From Candidatus Brocadiia bacterium (GTDB lineage Bacteria > Planctomycetota > MHYJ01 > WSZJ01): a stretch of DNA of 15,196 nt. The translations under genes were made by a program, and so were the position numbers. Location: NCBI GenBank assembly GCA_013360825.1, contig JABWAY010000062.1:1-15196 (forward strand), given 5' to 3'. Positions 1 through 6,942 of this stretch are shown piece by piece. The notes beneath the pieces were generated by a model. That model searched no databases, was not told the origin of the DNA, and worked only from the letters and a program-made list of their open reading frames with translations. How positions within the stretch are numbered: the stretch's first letter is position 1; each line of letters starts with the position of its first letter.

Positions 1-1215
1 CCCGACGCCATCCTCGCCAGCGCGGCCGCCACCCTCGAACGCGCCGCCCTCCCCGGCCTCCGCCGCGTCCTCAACGCCACCGGGATCATCCTCCACACCG
101 GCCTCGGCCGCGCCGCCCTCCCCCCGGCGGCGCTGGAAGCGATCGCGCGCGAGAACCAGGGGTACAACCTCCTCGAGGTCGACATCGAGACGTCCGAACG
201 CGCCCACCGCGAACGCCACTGCGCCAAACTCCTCGAGCGCCTCACCGGCGCCCCCGCCGCAACCGTCGTCAACAACAACGCCGCCGCCACCCTCCTCGCC
301 CTCGCCGCCCTCGCCGCCGGCCGCCAGGTCCTCGTCTCCCGCGGCCAGCTCGTCGAAATCGGCGGCGCCTTCCGCGTCCCCGACGTCATGGCCCAGTCCG
401 GCTGCCGCATGGTCGAGGTCGGCACCACCAATAAAACCCGCCTCGCCGACTACGAACGCGCCCTCACCCCAGACACCGCCCTCATCCTCCGCGTCCACCG
501 CTCCAACTTCGCCATGGTCGGCTTCCACGAAGAACCCTCCCTCGAGGAACTCGTCGACCTCGGCCGCCGCCACGCCGTCCCCGTCATGGACGACATCGGC
601 TCCGGCGCCCTCCTCGACGTCGCCCGCTACGGCATCGCCCCCGAACCCCTCGCCACCGCCTCCCTCGCCCAGGGCGCCGATATCGCCTGCTTCTCCGGCG
701 ATAAACTCCTCGGCGGCCCCCAGGCCGGCCTCCTCGTCGGCAAACCCGACCCCGTCGCCGCCTGCCGCCGCCACCCCCTCTTCCGCGCCCTCCGCCCCGA
801 TAAACTCCAGCTCGTCGCCCTCGAAGCCACCCTCCGCCTCTACCTCAATCCCGATACGGTGGAGGAAGCGATCCCGACGCTCCGCATGATGAAGGTCGGC
901 GTGGAAGCGCTCGCGAAACGCGCACAGGCGATCGTGAAGGCGCTCAAGACCGCGAAAATCGACGCCGAGGTCTGCGAAGAAGAATCGCAGATCGGCGGCG
1001 GCTCCACCCCCGGCCAGAACCTCCCCACCCGCTGCGTCGCCGTCGCCCCAGGGAAAATCGGCGCCGACCCCCTCGTCCGCCGCCTCCGCACCGGCGAACC
1101 CCCCGTCTTCGCCCGCGTGAAAAAAGACCGCGTGCTCTTCGACATGCGCACCCTCCAGCCGGGCGAGGACGACCTCCTCGTCACCGCCGTCCGCGCGGCT
1201 TTCCGCGCGGGGTAG
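1..1215 (+). CDS. selA: L-seryl-tRNA(Sec) selenium transferase, 5' end outside window
   Basis: PLP enzyme that converts seryl-tRNA(Sec) to selenocysteyl-tRNA(Sec) using selenophosphate; cytoplasmic. The frame is open from base 1, so the first ATG in frame (388) is internal. About 404 residues are visible against roughly 460 for the family, so only the N-terminal tRNA-binding part is missing. Recognisable SelA segments: LRRVLNATGIILHTGLGRA (visible residues about 20-40), VVNNNAAATLLAL (about 90), the RGQLVEIGGAFRVPDVMAQSG stretch in two parts (about 115-135), VEVGTTNKT, MDDIGSGALLD, and FSGDKLLGGPQAG, whose lysine (bases 703-705) is the expected PLP Schiff-base residue. Third positions are almost all C, unlike the genes after 2880. 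The substrate tRNA lies downstream at 2323-2415. Identification is firm. Confidence 0.97.
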   Translation, partial: PDAILASAAATLERAALPGLRRVLNATGIILHTGLGRAALPPAALEAIARENQGYNLLEVDIETSERAHRERHCAKLLERLTGAPAATVVNNNAAATLLALAALAAGRQVLVSRGQLVEIGGAFRVPDVMAQSGCRMVEVGTTNKTRLADYERALTPDTALILRVHRSNFAMVGFHEEPSLEELVDLGRRHAVPVMDDIGSGALLDVARYGIAPEPLATASLAQGADIACFSGDKLLGGPQAGLLVGKPDPVAACRRHPLFRALRPDKLQLVALEATLRLYLNPDTVEEAIPTLRMMKVGVEALAKRAQAIVKALKTAKIDAEVCEEESQIGGGSTPGQNLPTRCVAVAPGKIGADPLVRRLRTGEPPVFARVKKDRVLFDMRTLQPGEDDLLVTAVRAAFRAG

Positions 1216-1384
1216 CGCGCCGCGGGGGCTTCGGCGCCAGCTCGCGCGCCAGATCCGCCATCATCTCCTGCGCATCGAGAATCTCGTCGAGCGTCAGCGT
1301 CGCCCACCGCTCGAGCTGCCGCTTCCGCGCGCCCTCCCAGGTCGTCGCACTCCAGTCGATGGCAGGGCGGGGCTTACGAGCCAC
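1181..1384 (-). CDS. Small hypothetical protein (67 aa), convergent with selA
   Basis: The 67-residue product has a plausible globular N-terminal 50 residues (KPRPAIDWSATTWEG, then QLERWATLTLDEILDAQEMM) followed by a basic Pro/Arg tail that overlaps the last 35 bp of selA on the opposite strand. The start is GTG at 1384, within the final codons of the nucleotidyltransferase relic at 1374-1493 (11-bp overlap), which suggests translational coupling in the intact ancestor. The amphipathic helix pattern and its pairing with a nucleotidyltransferase-like frame resemble small two-gene modules of the toxin-antitoxin/AbiE type, but I do not recognise the family and assign no function. The C-terminal tail may be run-on. 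Confidence 0.6.
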   Translation of the reverse strand: MARKPRPAIDWSATTWEGARKRQLERWATLTLDEILDAQEMMADLARELAPKPPRRATPRGKPRGRR

Positions 1385-1493
1385 GGGACACCCGTTTCAA
1401 CTCTTCCAGGTCGGCCAGCCCCCCCACGACGGGGAACTTCACCCCTTCGCGATTGAGCGACCGGAACACCGCGCGCACTCTGCTCTTCTTCAC
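1374..1493 (-). pseudogene. Internally deleted nucleotidyltransferase-like relic
   Basis: A 39-codon frame (GTG at 1493, TAA at 1374-1376). Its first part, VFRSLNREGVKFPVVGG, looks like the N-terminus of small nucleotidyltransferase proteins (pattern LNxxGVxYxVVGGxA). It runs directly into LADLEELKRVSRGS, which looks like the C-terminal DLADLEEL ending of the same family. The middle of the protein, including the GS...D.D catalytic motif, is absent. I therefore read it as a gene that lost its centre by an in-frame deletion. The stop overlaps the start of the 67-aa gene. It could instead be a genuine tiny ORF; the two-ended resemblance is from memory of the family and has not been searched. Confidence 0.45.
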
Positions 1494-1613
1494 GGGTCTC
1501 CGCACTCGGCTTGCCAAATTCACCGGGAACGTCGCCGGCGGGCGGAATTCTAACACGGCGGAGCCCCTCCCCCGATTCCCGGAACTTCTCCCCGCCCGCC
1601 GCGTCGAACACCC

Positions 1614-2213
1614 ATGAAAACACGCGCGCTTCCGTTCCTCCTCGCCTGCTCGCTCTTCGCCGCCGCGGACAACCCCTGGTACCCCGCCGCGGACGGCGCC
1701 CGCTGGTCGTACGACTACACACGCGTCGAGTCCACCCCCGAGGGCGAAACCCGCGTCACCGGCACCGTCTCCGTCGTCTGCCGGCCCCACACCGACAAGG
1801 AAGGCCCGGGCTGGAGCTACACGTTCACCGTCCAGGTCCCCGACGCCGAGGATCGCACGTCCGCCCTCATCGTCTCCCCCGTCGGGACCGTCGTGAGCTG
1901 CCGCCGCGCCGCCGCCCCTTCCTGGTTCCCCTCCCCTGACTTCACCCACGCCGACGACCCCTCCCCCGACCACGCCGTCCGCCGCGGCCCCGCCCGCGCC
2001 GAGTCCGTCACAACCCCCGCCGGGACCTTCGACACCCTCTACTTCCACGCCGCCGACGGAAAGGGCGGCTGGTCCCACCGCACCGAAACCTGGTTCGCAA
2101 GAGACACCGGCGCCGTCCGGATCGTCCTCACCGAAACCGACACCCGCGCCGGGCGCATCGTCGTGGAGACGCTGGCCCTCGTGAAATACGAGGCCGCGGC
2201 CGAACCCAGGTAG
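1614..2213 (+). CDS. Small exported hypothetical protein (199 aa)
   Basis: The N-terminus has a basic n-region and a hydrophobic core (KTRALPFLLACSLFAAA) followed by a probable signal peptidase site near residue 18-19 (AAA-DN), so the mature protein should be periplasmic or surface-exposed. The mature part is beta-rich. It contains the segments TPAGTFDTLYFHAA and ETWFARDTGAVRIVLTE, which recur in small exported proteins related to the DUF3108 type (an 'AGTFD... TWFA.. G.V' pattern). The Cys at residue 12 is not in a clear lipobox. Codon use is extremely C-rich like selA, so it belongs to the host chromosome and not to the island. Start chosen at ATG 1614, because the signal peptide begins there. 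No catalytic motif is visible and the function is unknown. Confidence 0.8.
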   Translation: MKTRALPFLLACSLFAAADNPWYPAADGARWSYDYTRVESTPEGETRVTGTVSVVCRPHTDKEGPGWSYTFTVQVPDAEDRTSALIVSPVGTVVSCRRAAAPSWFPSPDFTHADDPSPDHAVRRGPARAESVTTPAGTFDTLYFHAADGKGGWSHRTETWFARDTGAVRIVLTETDTRAGRIVVETLALVKYEAAAEPR

Positions 2214-2255
2214 CCCGCGCCCGCCCCCTCCACTCTGTACCCACCCGCGCCCCGT

Positions 2256-2266
2256 TTGACTAGAAT
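2256..2266 (+). promoter_or_regulatory. Possible promoter element upstream of tRNA-Sec
   Basis: TTGAC at 2256-2260 runs directly into TAGAAT at 2261-2266, about 57 bp before the tRNA. TAGAAT is a fair -10 hexamer, but nothing close to a -35 lies 16-18 bp upstream of it. The adjacent TTGAC cannot serve as -35 for the same -10. It stands out mainly because it is the only AT-rich island in a C-rich gap. Confidence 0.22.
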
Positions 2267-2278
2267 GCCCCCCACACA

Positions 2279-2325
2279 CCCCGGACCGGCAGGCGCGTGC
2301 CCCCCACGCCCCTCCCCGTCCGGGG
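2279..2325. repeat. Inverted repeat spanning tRNA-Sec leader and 5' end
   Basis: CCCCGGAC at 2279-2286 is the exact reverse complement of GTCCGGGG at 2318-2325, with a 31-bp C-rich loop between. The right arm includes the first three bases of the mature tRNA (2323-2325). In the precursor this stem would compete with the acceptor stem, or could position the 5' leader for processing. This is a sequence observation; any function is speculation. Confidence 0.4.
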
Positions 2326-2415
2326 AGCGGATAGGGTCCTGGTGGCCCTCCCGGACTTCAAATCCGGAGCGTCCTCCACAAGGGGATGGGTCGGTTCGAT
2401 TCCGATGCGCTCCCG
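2323..2415 (+). tRNA. selC: tRNA-Sec (anticodon TCA)
   Basis: Selenocysteine tRNA with the characteristic long form, 93 nt including the discriminator base G2415; CCA is not encoded. Acceptor arm: 2323-2330 with 2407-2414. Seven pairs are canonical, and the eighth pair expected in bacterial tRNA-Sec is a G-G mismatch (2330/2407). D-arm: six pairs, AGGGTC 2333-2338 with GGCCCT 2344-2349. Anticodon arm: CCGGA 2351-2355 with TCCGG 2363-2367, loop CTTCAAA with TCA at 2358-2360. Long variable arm: CGTCCTC paired with GGGGATG, including G-T pairs. T-arm: GTCGG, loop TTCGATT, CCGAT ending at 2406. Its partner enzyme gene selA lies upstream. The accessory block starts immediately 3' of it, as is usual for tRNA-targeted islands. 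Confidence 0.95.
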
Positions 2416-2424
2416 TAGCAGGGG

Positions 2425-2436
2425 TTACCAAGGTAA
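2425..2436. repeat. Short inverted repeat just after tRNA-Sec
   Basis: TTACC-AA-GGTAA, ten bases past the tRNA discriminator. Inverted repeats close to the 3' end of a target tRNA are often part of recombinase core sites, but this one is short and no recombinase gene is in the window. It could be chance. Confidence 0.25.
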
Positions 2437-2539
2437 GTTGTTCCGGCGACCGCGACTTGCGCGCGTTCGCCGTCTGCGGCCTAGCGCGTCCAGACTGCGG
2501 CGGAGAGGGACGGAACGGGACGCAGGACGACGGAAAAAA

Positions 2540-2560
2540 GGTGCTCAATGTGGGTGCTCA
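2540..2560. repeat. Short direct repeat near tRNA-Sec
   Basis: GGTGCTCA occurs at 2540-2547 and again at 2553-2560, 13 bp apart and about 125 bp past the tRNA. Closely spaced direct repeats in this position resemble arm-type sites left by tyrosine recombinases in tRNA-inserted islands. Two copies of eight bases are weak evidence. Confidence 0.3.
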
Positions 2561-2621
2561 GGGTCCTTCCCCTCAGGTCCTCGGGCCGCCTGCGGTCGTA
2601 CCACCTCGGCCCTGACCCCGC

Positions 2622-2800
2622 TAAAACTGTCGGTGACCGCGAATCTACGCCCCGTCCGACCGCCTTGAAGTGCTCCCTGCCACAGTCCACTCTTGCCTTC
2701 TCCGTGGGGAGCAAGCCGTCCGCGAATAGGGCCGTGCCTTTGGTCACAACCAGGAAGAACTGCCGCTCCTGGCCATACTGTGGAGCAAGCCGCACCGTTC
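2622..2800 (-). pseudogene. Relic of a type III restriction (Res) subunit C-terminus
   Basis: About 60 codons in a single minus-strand frame read QYGQERQFFLVVTKGT, then LLPTEKARVDCGREHFKAVG. This matches the C-terminal pattern of type III Res/DEAD-helicase nucleases: a strand ending in xKGT (normally (V/R)ETKGT, part of the PD-(D/E)XK nuclease) followed by LRxxExxKIxCGxxHFxALG. The usual E of ETK is V here (VVTK), so the copy is also catalytically broken. No Res helicase body exists upstream in this frame, because the region is taken by the start of the methyltransferase gene. I read this as a fossil of an earlier restriction locus at the same site. The assignment rests on remembered family patterns and was not searched. 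Confidence 0.5.
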
Positions 2801-2880
2801 TGCTACCCCTGTCGCATGCCAAACCCGTAAAATCCGACGGGGTCGCTGGCGTTCCACTTCTGATGCCGCGTGAGGGAGTC

Positions 2881-5800
2881 ATGGGTTTCCTGGATGATTC
2901 CGAGAGTCTGCCGCTTGAACTCCCGGCCGAGCTTGGGTTGCAGCCGCAGGGTGTGTTCCTGGGGCAGGGGGCAGGGGCCCTCGAGGTCGCGGCGACGACG
3001 AGCGCCGGGCGGCCTACGCAGCAGGCGCTGCGCGGGGCGTGGAAGGCGAGAAGCGGGCGCCGCGCCGTGCCGCTCCTGGTGGTGGCGCTGCACGGGAATC
3101 GAGCGTCCGTTTGCGGGCCTTCCGGAGAAGAACCGCCTTGTTTCCACGATCTGGACCCGGGGCTGGTGGAGCGGATCTGCCGAACGGCTCTGGAAGAGCC
3201 TGATCGGCATGCGGCGGCGAAGTTCCTCTCAAAGGCGCTCCCCAACATCGAGGAGTCGCCTATCCCGGGCGTCCGGAATGAAGGGCTGTTCGCGACGCAC
3301 CTGCTGGCGAATGACGTACCCCGACGGGGAGATTGGGCTGAGGCGCACAAGCGGTCTGCGCCCCTCTTGGCCAAGCGCGGACGCGAGCTGATCGCGGGTC
3401 TTGGCTACCGCATCGAGAGCACAAACCAGCCATGGTCAGTTCTTCGGACGGGTGAAGCGGAGATTGCGGTGGCGATCTTCCTGCGGCGAGGCGAGTCGCC
3501 AGACGCGTCGTCGCCGCAGTTCAACGGGATGACCCCGGTCCAGTACGCGCTCGCAAAGGCGGACGAACGCGAACTGGAGTACGTGCTGGTGGAGCAGGAC
3601 GGCGCGTTGCGGATCTACACGACGTCAAGCGGGAAGGGGGTCGGCCGGCGCGGCCGGACGGAGACCTTTGTCGAAGTCCACCTGAGCGTGCTGCCGGCGG
3701 AACGCGCGGCATTCCTGTGGCTGCTGTTCTCCGGTGATGCGCTGCGCTCCGGGGGAACGTTCGAGCAGATTCTCGACGACTCGGGGCGGTATGCAACCGG
3801 GCTCGGTGAACGTCTTCGCGACCGTGTCTATGAGGAGGTCGTCCCGCGTCTTGCGGTGTCCATCGCCCAAGCCCGCAAACTGAAGAAGCCGACCTCGGAG
3901 GATCTCGCCCTCACATACGAGATGGCGCTGGTCGTGCTCTTCCGCCTCCTGTTCATCGCCTACGCCGAGGACAAGGATCTCCTTCCGTTCCGGGCGAACG
4001 CGTTCTACCGGGATCATGCGCTCAAGACGAAAGCTCGCCGGCTGGCCGACCTCCGTGCCGCGGGGAAGGAAACGTACGACACCTCGACGACGCTCTGGGA
4101 CGAGGCCTCGCACCTGTGCCGAGCTGTCAGTGCCGGGAAGTCTGCCTGGGGGGTGCCCGCCTACAACGGGCGCTTGTTCTCAGAAGAGCCGGCCGTGTCC
4201 GCCGCAGGCGCCGAACTTTCCAAGCTCTCTCTGCGCGATGACGAATTCGGGCCGGTCGTCGCCGCGCTGCTCGTGGACCAGGCACCCGAGGGCCCCGGCC
4301 CCGTCGATTTTCGCAGCCTCGGAGTCCGCGAGTTCGGCACGATCTACGAAGGCCTGCTGGAAAGCGAGCTGTCGATCGCCGACGAAGACCTCATCTGGGA
4401 CAAGGAAGGGATCTACAAACCGGCGGGCAAGCAGGAACCCGGGGTCCGAAAGGGCCAGGTTTACCTCCACAACCGAAGCGGCGCTCGCAAGTCCTCCGGC
4501 ACCTACTTCACGAAGATGTTCGCCGTCGATCACCTGCTCGCGCGCGCCCTCGAACCTGCGCTGACCGAACACTTGCAGCGCGTCGAGAAACTCGCCCGGC
4601 TAGACGAGCGCAAGGCCTCAGAGACGTTTTTCGATTTCCGCGTCGCGGACATCGCCATGGGATCGGGCCACTTCCTCGTTGCAGCTGTGGACGTGATTGA
4701 AAAGCGAATGAGCACGTTCCTCGCGAAACATCCGCTCGCGGGCGTCCAGGAGGAGCTGGCGATGCTCCGCGAGGCAACCTCAAAGAGGCTTCGGGAGTCC
4801 GGCGTGTCGGACAGCGAGAGGGACGTCGACAACGTCCAGCTCCTGCGAAGGTGCATCGCTCGGCGCTGCATCTACGGCGTGGACATCAACCCGATCTCCG
4901 TGCAGCTGGCGCAGCTGTCCCTCTGGATTCACACATTCGTACCAGGTCTGCCCTTGTCGTTCCTGGACCGTACGCTGGTGGTTGGAAATTCGCTCGTCGG
5001 CATCGCGTCGATTCAGGAGATTGCGGAGGCGTTCGGCGAAAAGGACCTGTTCCTATTCCGGAATCAGATTTGGGGCCTGCTGGAACCTGCACGCGAACAC
5101 CTGAACCGCCTGCGCAGGATCTCCGACCTCGACGCGAAGCAAGTCCAGCAGGCTATTTACGAGACGATGGCCTTGAGAGCCAAACTCGACCAGGCGCGGG
5201 AGATGTTCGATATCCTGACACTGGCTCGAATCCCGGATTTCGGCTACTCCCCTGACTACAACGACTTTGCTGCGGGAGCGCTCGAAACGCTCGGCTCGAA
5301 GCGCAAGGCGAAGGTCGCTGGACTCGTCGGGCGGGCGAGTGATTACCTGACGGCAAGGCCGTTCCATTTTCCGCATGCCTTTCCTGAGGTTTTTCTGCGC
5401 GAAGGGCGGGAGGGGTTCGATGTCATCCTCGGCAATCCGCCCTGGGAAGAGGCCACGCTGGAGGAAGACGACTTCTGGAGCCGGTACATCCCTGGCTTCC
5501 AAGGGCTGGAGCAGCACGAACAGGAGGCCCTGAAGAAGAAGTGGCGACGTGAGCGCCCGGACCTGGTGGCACAGATGGAGAAGGAAGTCTCTGAAGCCGA
5601 CGCGATGCGCGAGTCACTTGTGCACGGGCCTTTCCCCGGAATGGGCACCGGCGACCCGGATCTCTACAAGGCGTTCTGCTGGCGGTTTTGGCAGCTACTG
5701 AGTCGTGACGGGGGCCGAATCGGGGTCGTCCTTCCCCGGTCCGCGTTCGCGGCGAAGGGCTCCACCGACTTCCGGAAGGAGTTGTTCGCAAAGGCGAATC

Positions 5801-6942
5801 TCGACCTGACATTCCTGTTGAACACTGGCGGCTGGGTCTTTGACGAAGCCGAGCCTCGCTACACGATCGCGCTGTCCGTTATCAGCACCAGTTCGAAGGC
5901 GGGCGAAGGCGAAGTTGCACTGCTGGGCCCCTTTTCCTCGATGTCGCGATTCCTTGAGGGACGAACCAAGAGTCCGGCGGTGTTCCGCTCGTCGGAAATC
6001 GAGACCTGGAACGACTCCGCCTCGCTGCCGCTGCTGCCCAGCGAGGAGTCGGTCGCCGTTTTCGCGCAGTTGCGCAGGGCGCCGCGCCTCGACGTGAACC
6101 GGCCCGGTGAGTGGCGCGCTCGCCCCTTTGCGGAGCTGCACGCGACGAACGACAAGAAGCCGTTCATGGAACTTGTCGAGAAGCGGCCGGCCGGATTCTG
6201 GCCCGTCTTCAAGGGGGAGTCGTTCGACATCTGGGAGCCCGACACGGGGAGGTACTACGCCTGGGCCGACCCCATGAAGGTCGTCCCCGAGCTGGACCGC
6301 CGCCGGCATTCGGGGCGGACACGGCAGAGTTCGCCGTTCTCCGAATTCGCTAAGGACGCCAAGTGGTTCGCGTCGCCGTCCACGCTGCCCTGCAATGCGC
6401 CGCGGGTGGCTTTCCGCGATGTCACGAACCGCACGAACACCCGTACCGTCATCGCCGCATTAGTCCCAGGGAAGATCTTCATCGGGAATCAGGCACCCTA
6501 CTTTCTCTGGCCGCGCGGTGACGAGGCCGACCAAGCCTACCTGCTTGGCATCATGAGTTCCATTCCCCTCGATTGGTATGCGAGGCGCTTCGTGGAGACC
6601 CACGTCAACTACCACATTTGCAACGCCTTCCCGATTCCCCGTCCGGATTACAGGAACCCGCTGCGAGCTCGGGTCATCGAACTCACCGGGCGACTCGCCG
6701 CCGCGGACGACCGATTTGAATCCTGGGCAAAGGCCGTCGGCGTCCGTTGCGGTGCGATGAAGCCCGCCGCAAAGGCGGACCATGTTGCGGAGCTGGACGC
6801 CGTCGTTGCCCACCTCTACGGCCTGAGCGAAACTCACTTGAAACACGCCTTTGAGACATTCCACGAGGGTTGGGATTTCTCCGAACGACTGGCCGCAGTC
6901 CTGGAGCACTATCGCGCGTGGAGAGGAAGGAATGACGCCTGA
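2881..6942 (+). CDS. Large Eco57I-class N6-adenine DNA methyltransferase (about 1353 aa), DrmMI/type IIG-like
   Basis: Predicted to methylate adenine N6 in a specific DNA site. Motifs, numbered from ATG 2881: a tract SGARKSSGTYFT ending at residue 544 (motif X region); DIAMGSGHF at 590-598 (motif I, SAM binding; M replaces the usual C); YGVDINPISVQLAQLSL with D668; and catalytic NPPW at 852-855 (motif IV). After about 900 comes a long target-recognition-like region ending in a conserved-looking block at about 1190-1260 (IPLDWYARRFVETHVNYHI, then NAFPIPRP). Residues 30-150 form an extra N-terminal domain with PGVRNEGLFATHLL. I see no convincing PD-(D/E)XK triad before the methylase. Size and order fit the COG1002 methylases of class 1 DISARM (DrmMI) and PglX-like proteins. 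Start chosen at 2881 (GAGGGAG just upstream); 2863 is possible; 2548 is unlikely. The gene overlaps the next one by 11 bp. Confidence 0.88.
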   Translation: MGFLDDSESLPLELPAELGLQPQGVFLGQGAGALEVAATTSAGRPTQQALRGAWKARSGRRAVPLLVVALHGNRASVCGPSGEEPPCFHDLDPGLVERICRTALEEPDRHAAAKFLSKALPNIEESPIPGVRNEGLFATHLLANDVPRRGDWAEAHKRSAPLLAKRGRELIAGLGYRIESTNQPWSVLRTGEAEIAVAIFLRRGESPDASSPQFNGMTPVQYALAKADERELEYVLVEQDGALRIYTTSSGKGVGRRGRTETFVEVHLSVLPAERAAFLWLLFSGDALRSGGTFEQILDDSGRYATGLGERLRDRVYEEVVPRLAVSIAQARKLKKPTSEDLALTYEMALVVLFRLLFIAYAEDKDLLPFRANAFYRDHALKTKARRLADLRAAGKETYDTSTTLWDEASHLCRAVSAGKSAWGVPAYNGRLFSEEPAVSAAGAELSKLSLRDDEFGPVVAALLVDQAPEGPGPVDFRSLGVREFGTIYEGLLESELSIADEDLIWDKEGIYKPAGKQEPGVRKGQVYLHNRSGARKSSGTYFTKMFAVDHLLARALEPALTEHLQRVEKLARLDERKASETFFDFRVADIAMGSGHFLVAAVDVIEKRMSTFLAKHPLAGVQEELAMLREATSKRLRESGVSDSERDVDNVQLLRRCIARRCIYGVDINPISVQLAQLSLWIHTFVPGLPLSFLDRTLVVGNSLVGIASIQEIAEAFGEKDLFLFRNQIWGLLEPAREHLNRLRRISDLDAKQVQQAIYETMALRAKLDQAREMFDILTLARIPDFGYSPDYNDFAAGALETLGSKRKAKVAGLVGRASDYLTARPFHFPHAFPEVFLREGREGFDVILGNPPWEEATLEEDDFWSRYIPGFQGLEQHEQEALKKKWRRERPDLVAQMEKEVSEADAMRESLVHGPFPGMGTGDPDLYKAFCWRFWQLLSRDGGRIGVVLPRSAFAAKGSTDFRKELFAKANLDLTFLLNTGGWVFDEAEPRYTIALSVISTSSKAGEGEVALLGPFSSMSRFLEGRTKSPAVFRSSEIETWNDSASLPLLPSEESVAVFAQLRRAPRLDVNRPGEWRARPFAELHATNDKKPFMELVEKRPAGFWPVFKGESFDIWEPDTGRYYAWADPMKVVPELDRRRHSGRTRQSSPFSEFAKDAKWFASPSTLPCNAPRVAFRDVTNRTNTRTVIAALVPGKIFIGNQAPYFLWPRGDEADQAYLLGIMSSIPLDWYARRFVETHVNYHICNAFPIPRPDYRNPLRARVIELTGRLAAADDRFESWAKAVGVRCGAMKPAAKADHVAELDAVVAHLYGLSETHLKHAFETFHEGWDFSERLAAVLEHYRAWRGRNDA

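Larger units (their letters stand above)
2416..2880. other. Gap of 465 bp between tRNA-Sec and the methyltransferase gene
   Basis: No intact gene is supported here. The plus-strand methyltransferase frame is open back to 2548, but residues before 2881 lack protein-like composition. It contains a 12-bp inverted repeat at 2425-2436, a direct repeat at 2540-2560, and a minus-strand relic at about 2622-2800 resembling the end of a type III restriction Res gene. The promoter of the island operon should lie here, but I cannot place a convincing -35/-10 pair. This is the likely left junction of the island. Confidence 0.6.

Noticed and set aside
388..1215. selA starting at ATG 388
   Set aside because: SelA-specific sequence is in frame from base 1, so 388 is an internal methionine and the gene simply begins outside the window.
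1374..2279. Full 301-aa minus-strand frame
   Set aside because: Most of it is Gly-rich antisense of the exported protein gene; only its last 39 codons resemble a protein, and these are reported as a relic.
2548..2880. N-terminal extension of the methyltransferase from ATG 2548
   Set aside because: Residues before 2881 lack family-like composition, no ribosome site precedes 2548, and the opposite strand shows the Res relic.
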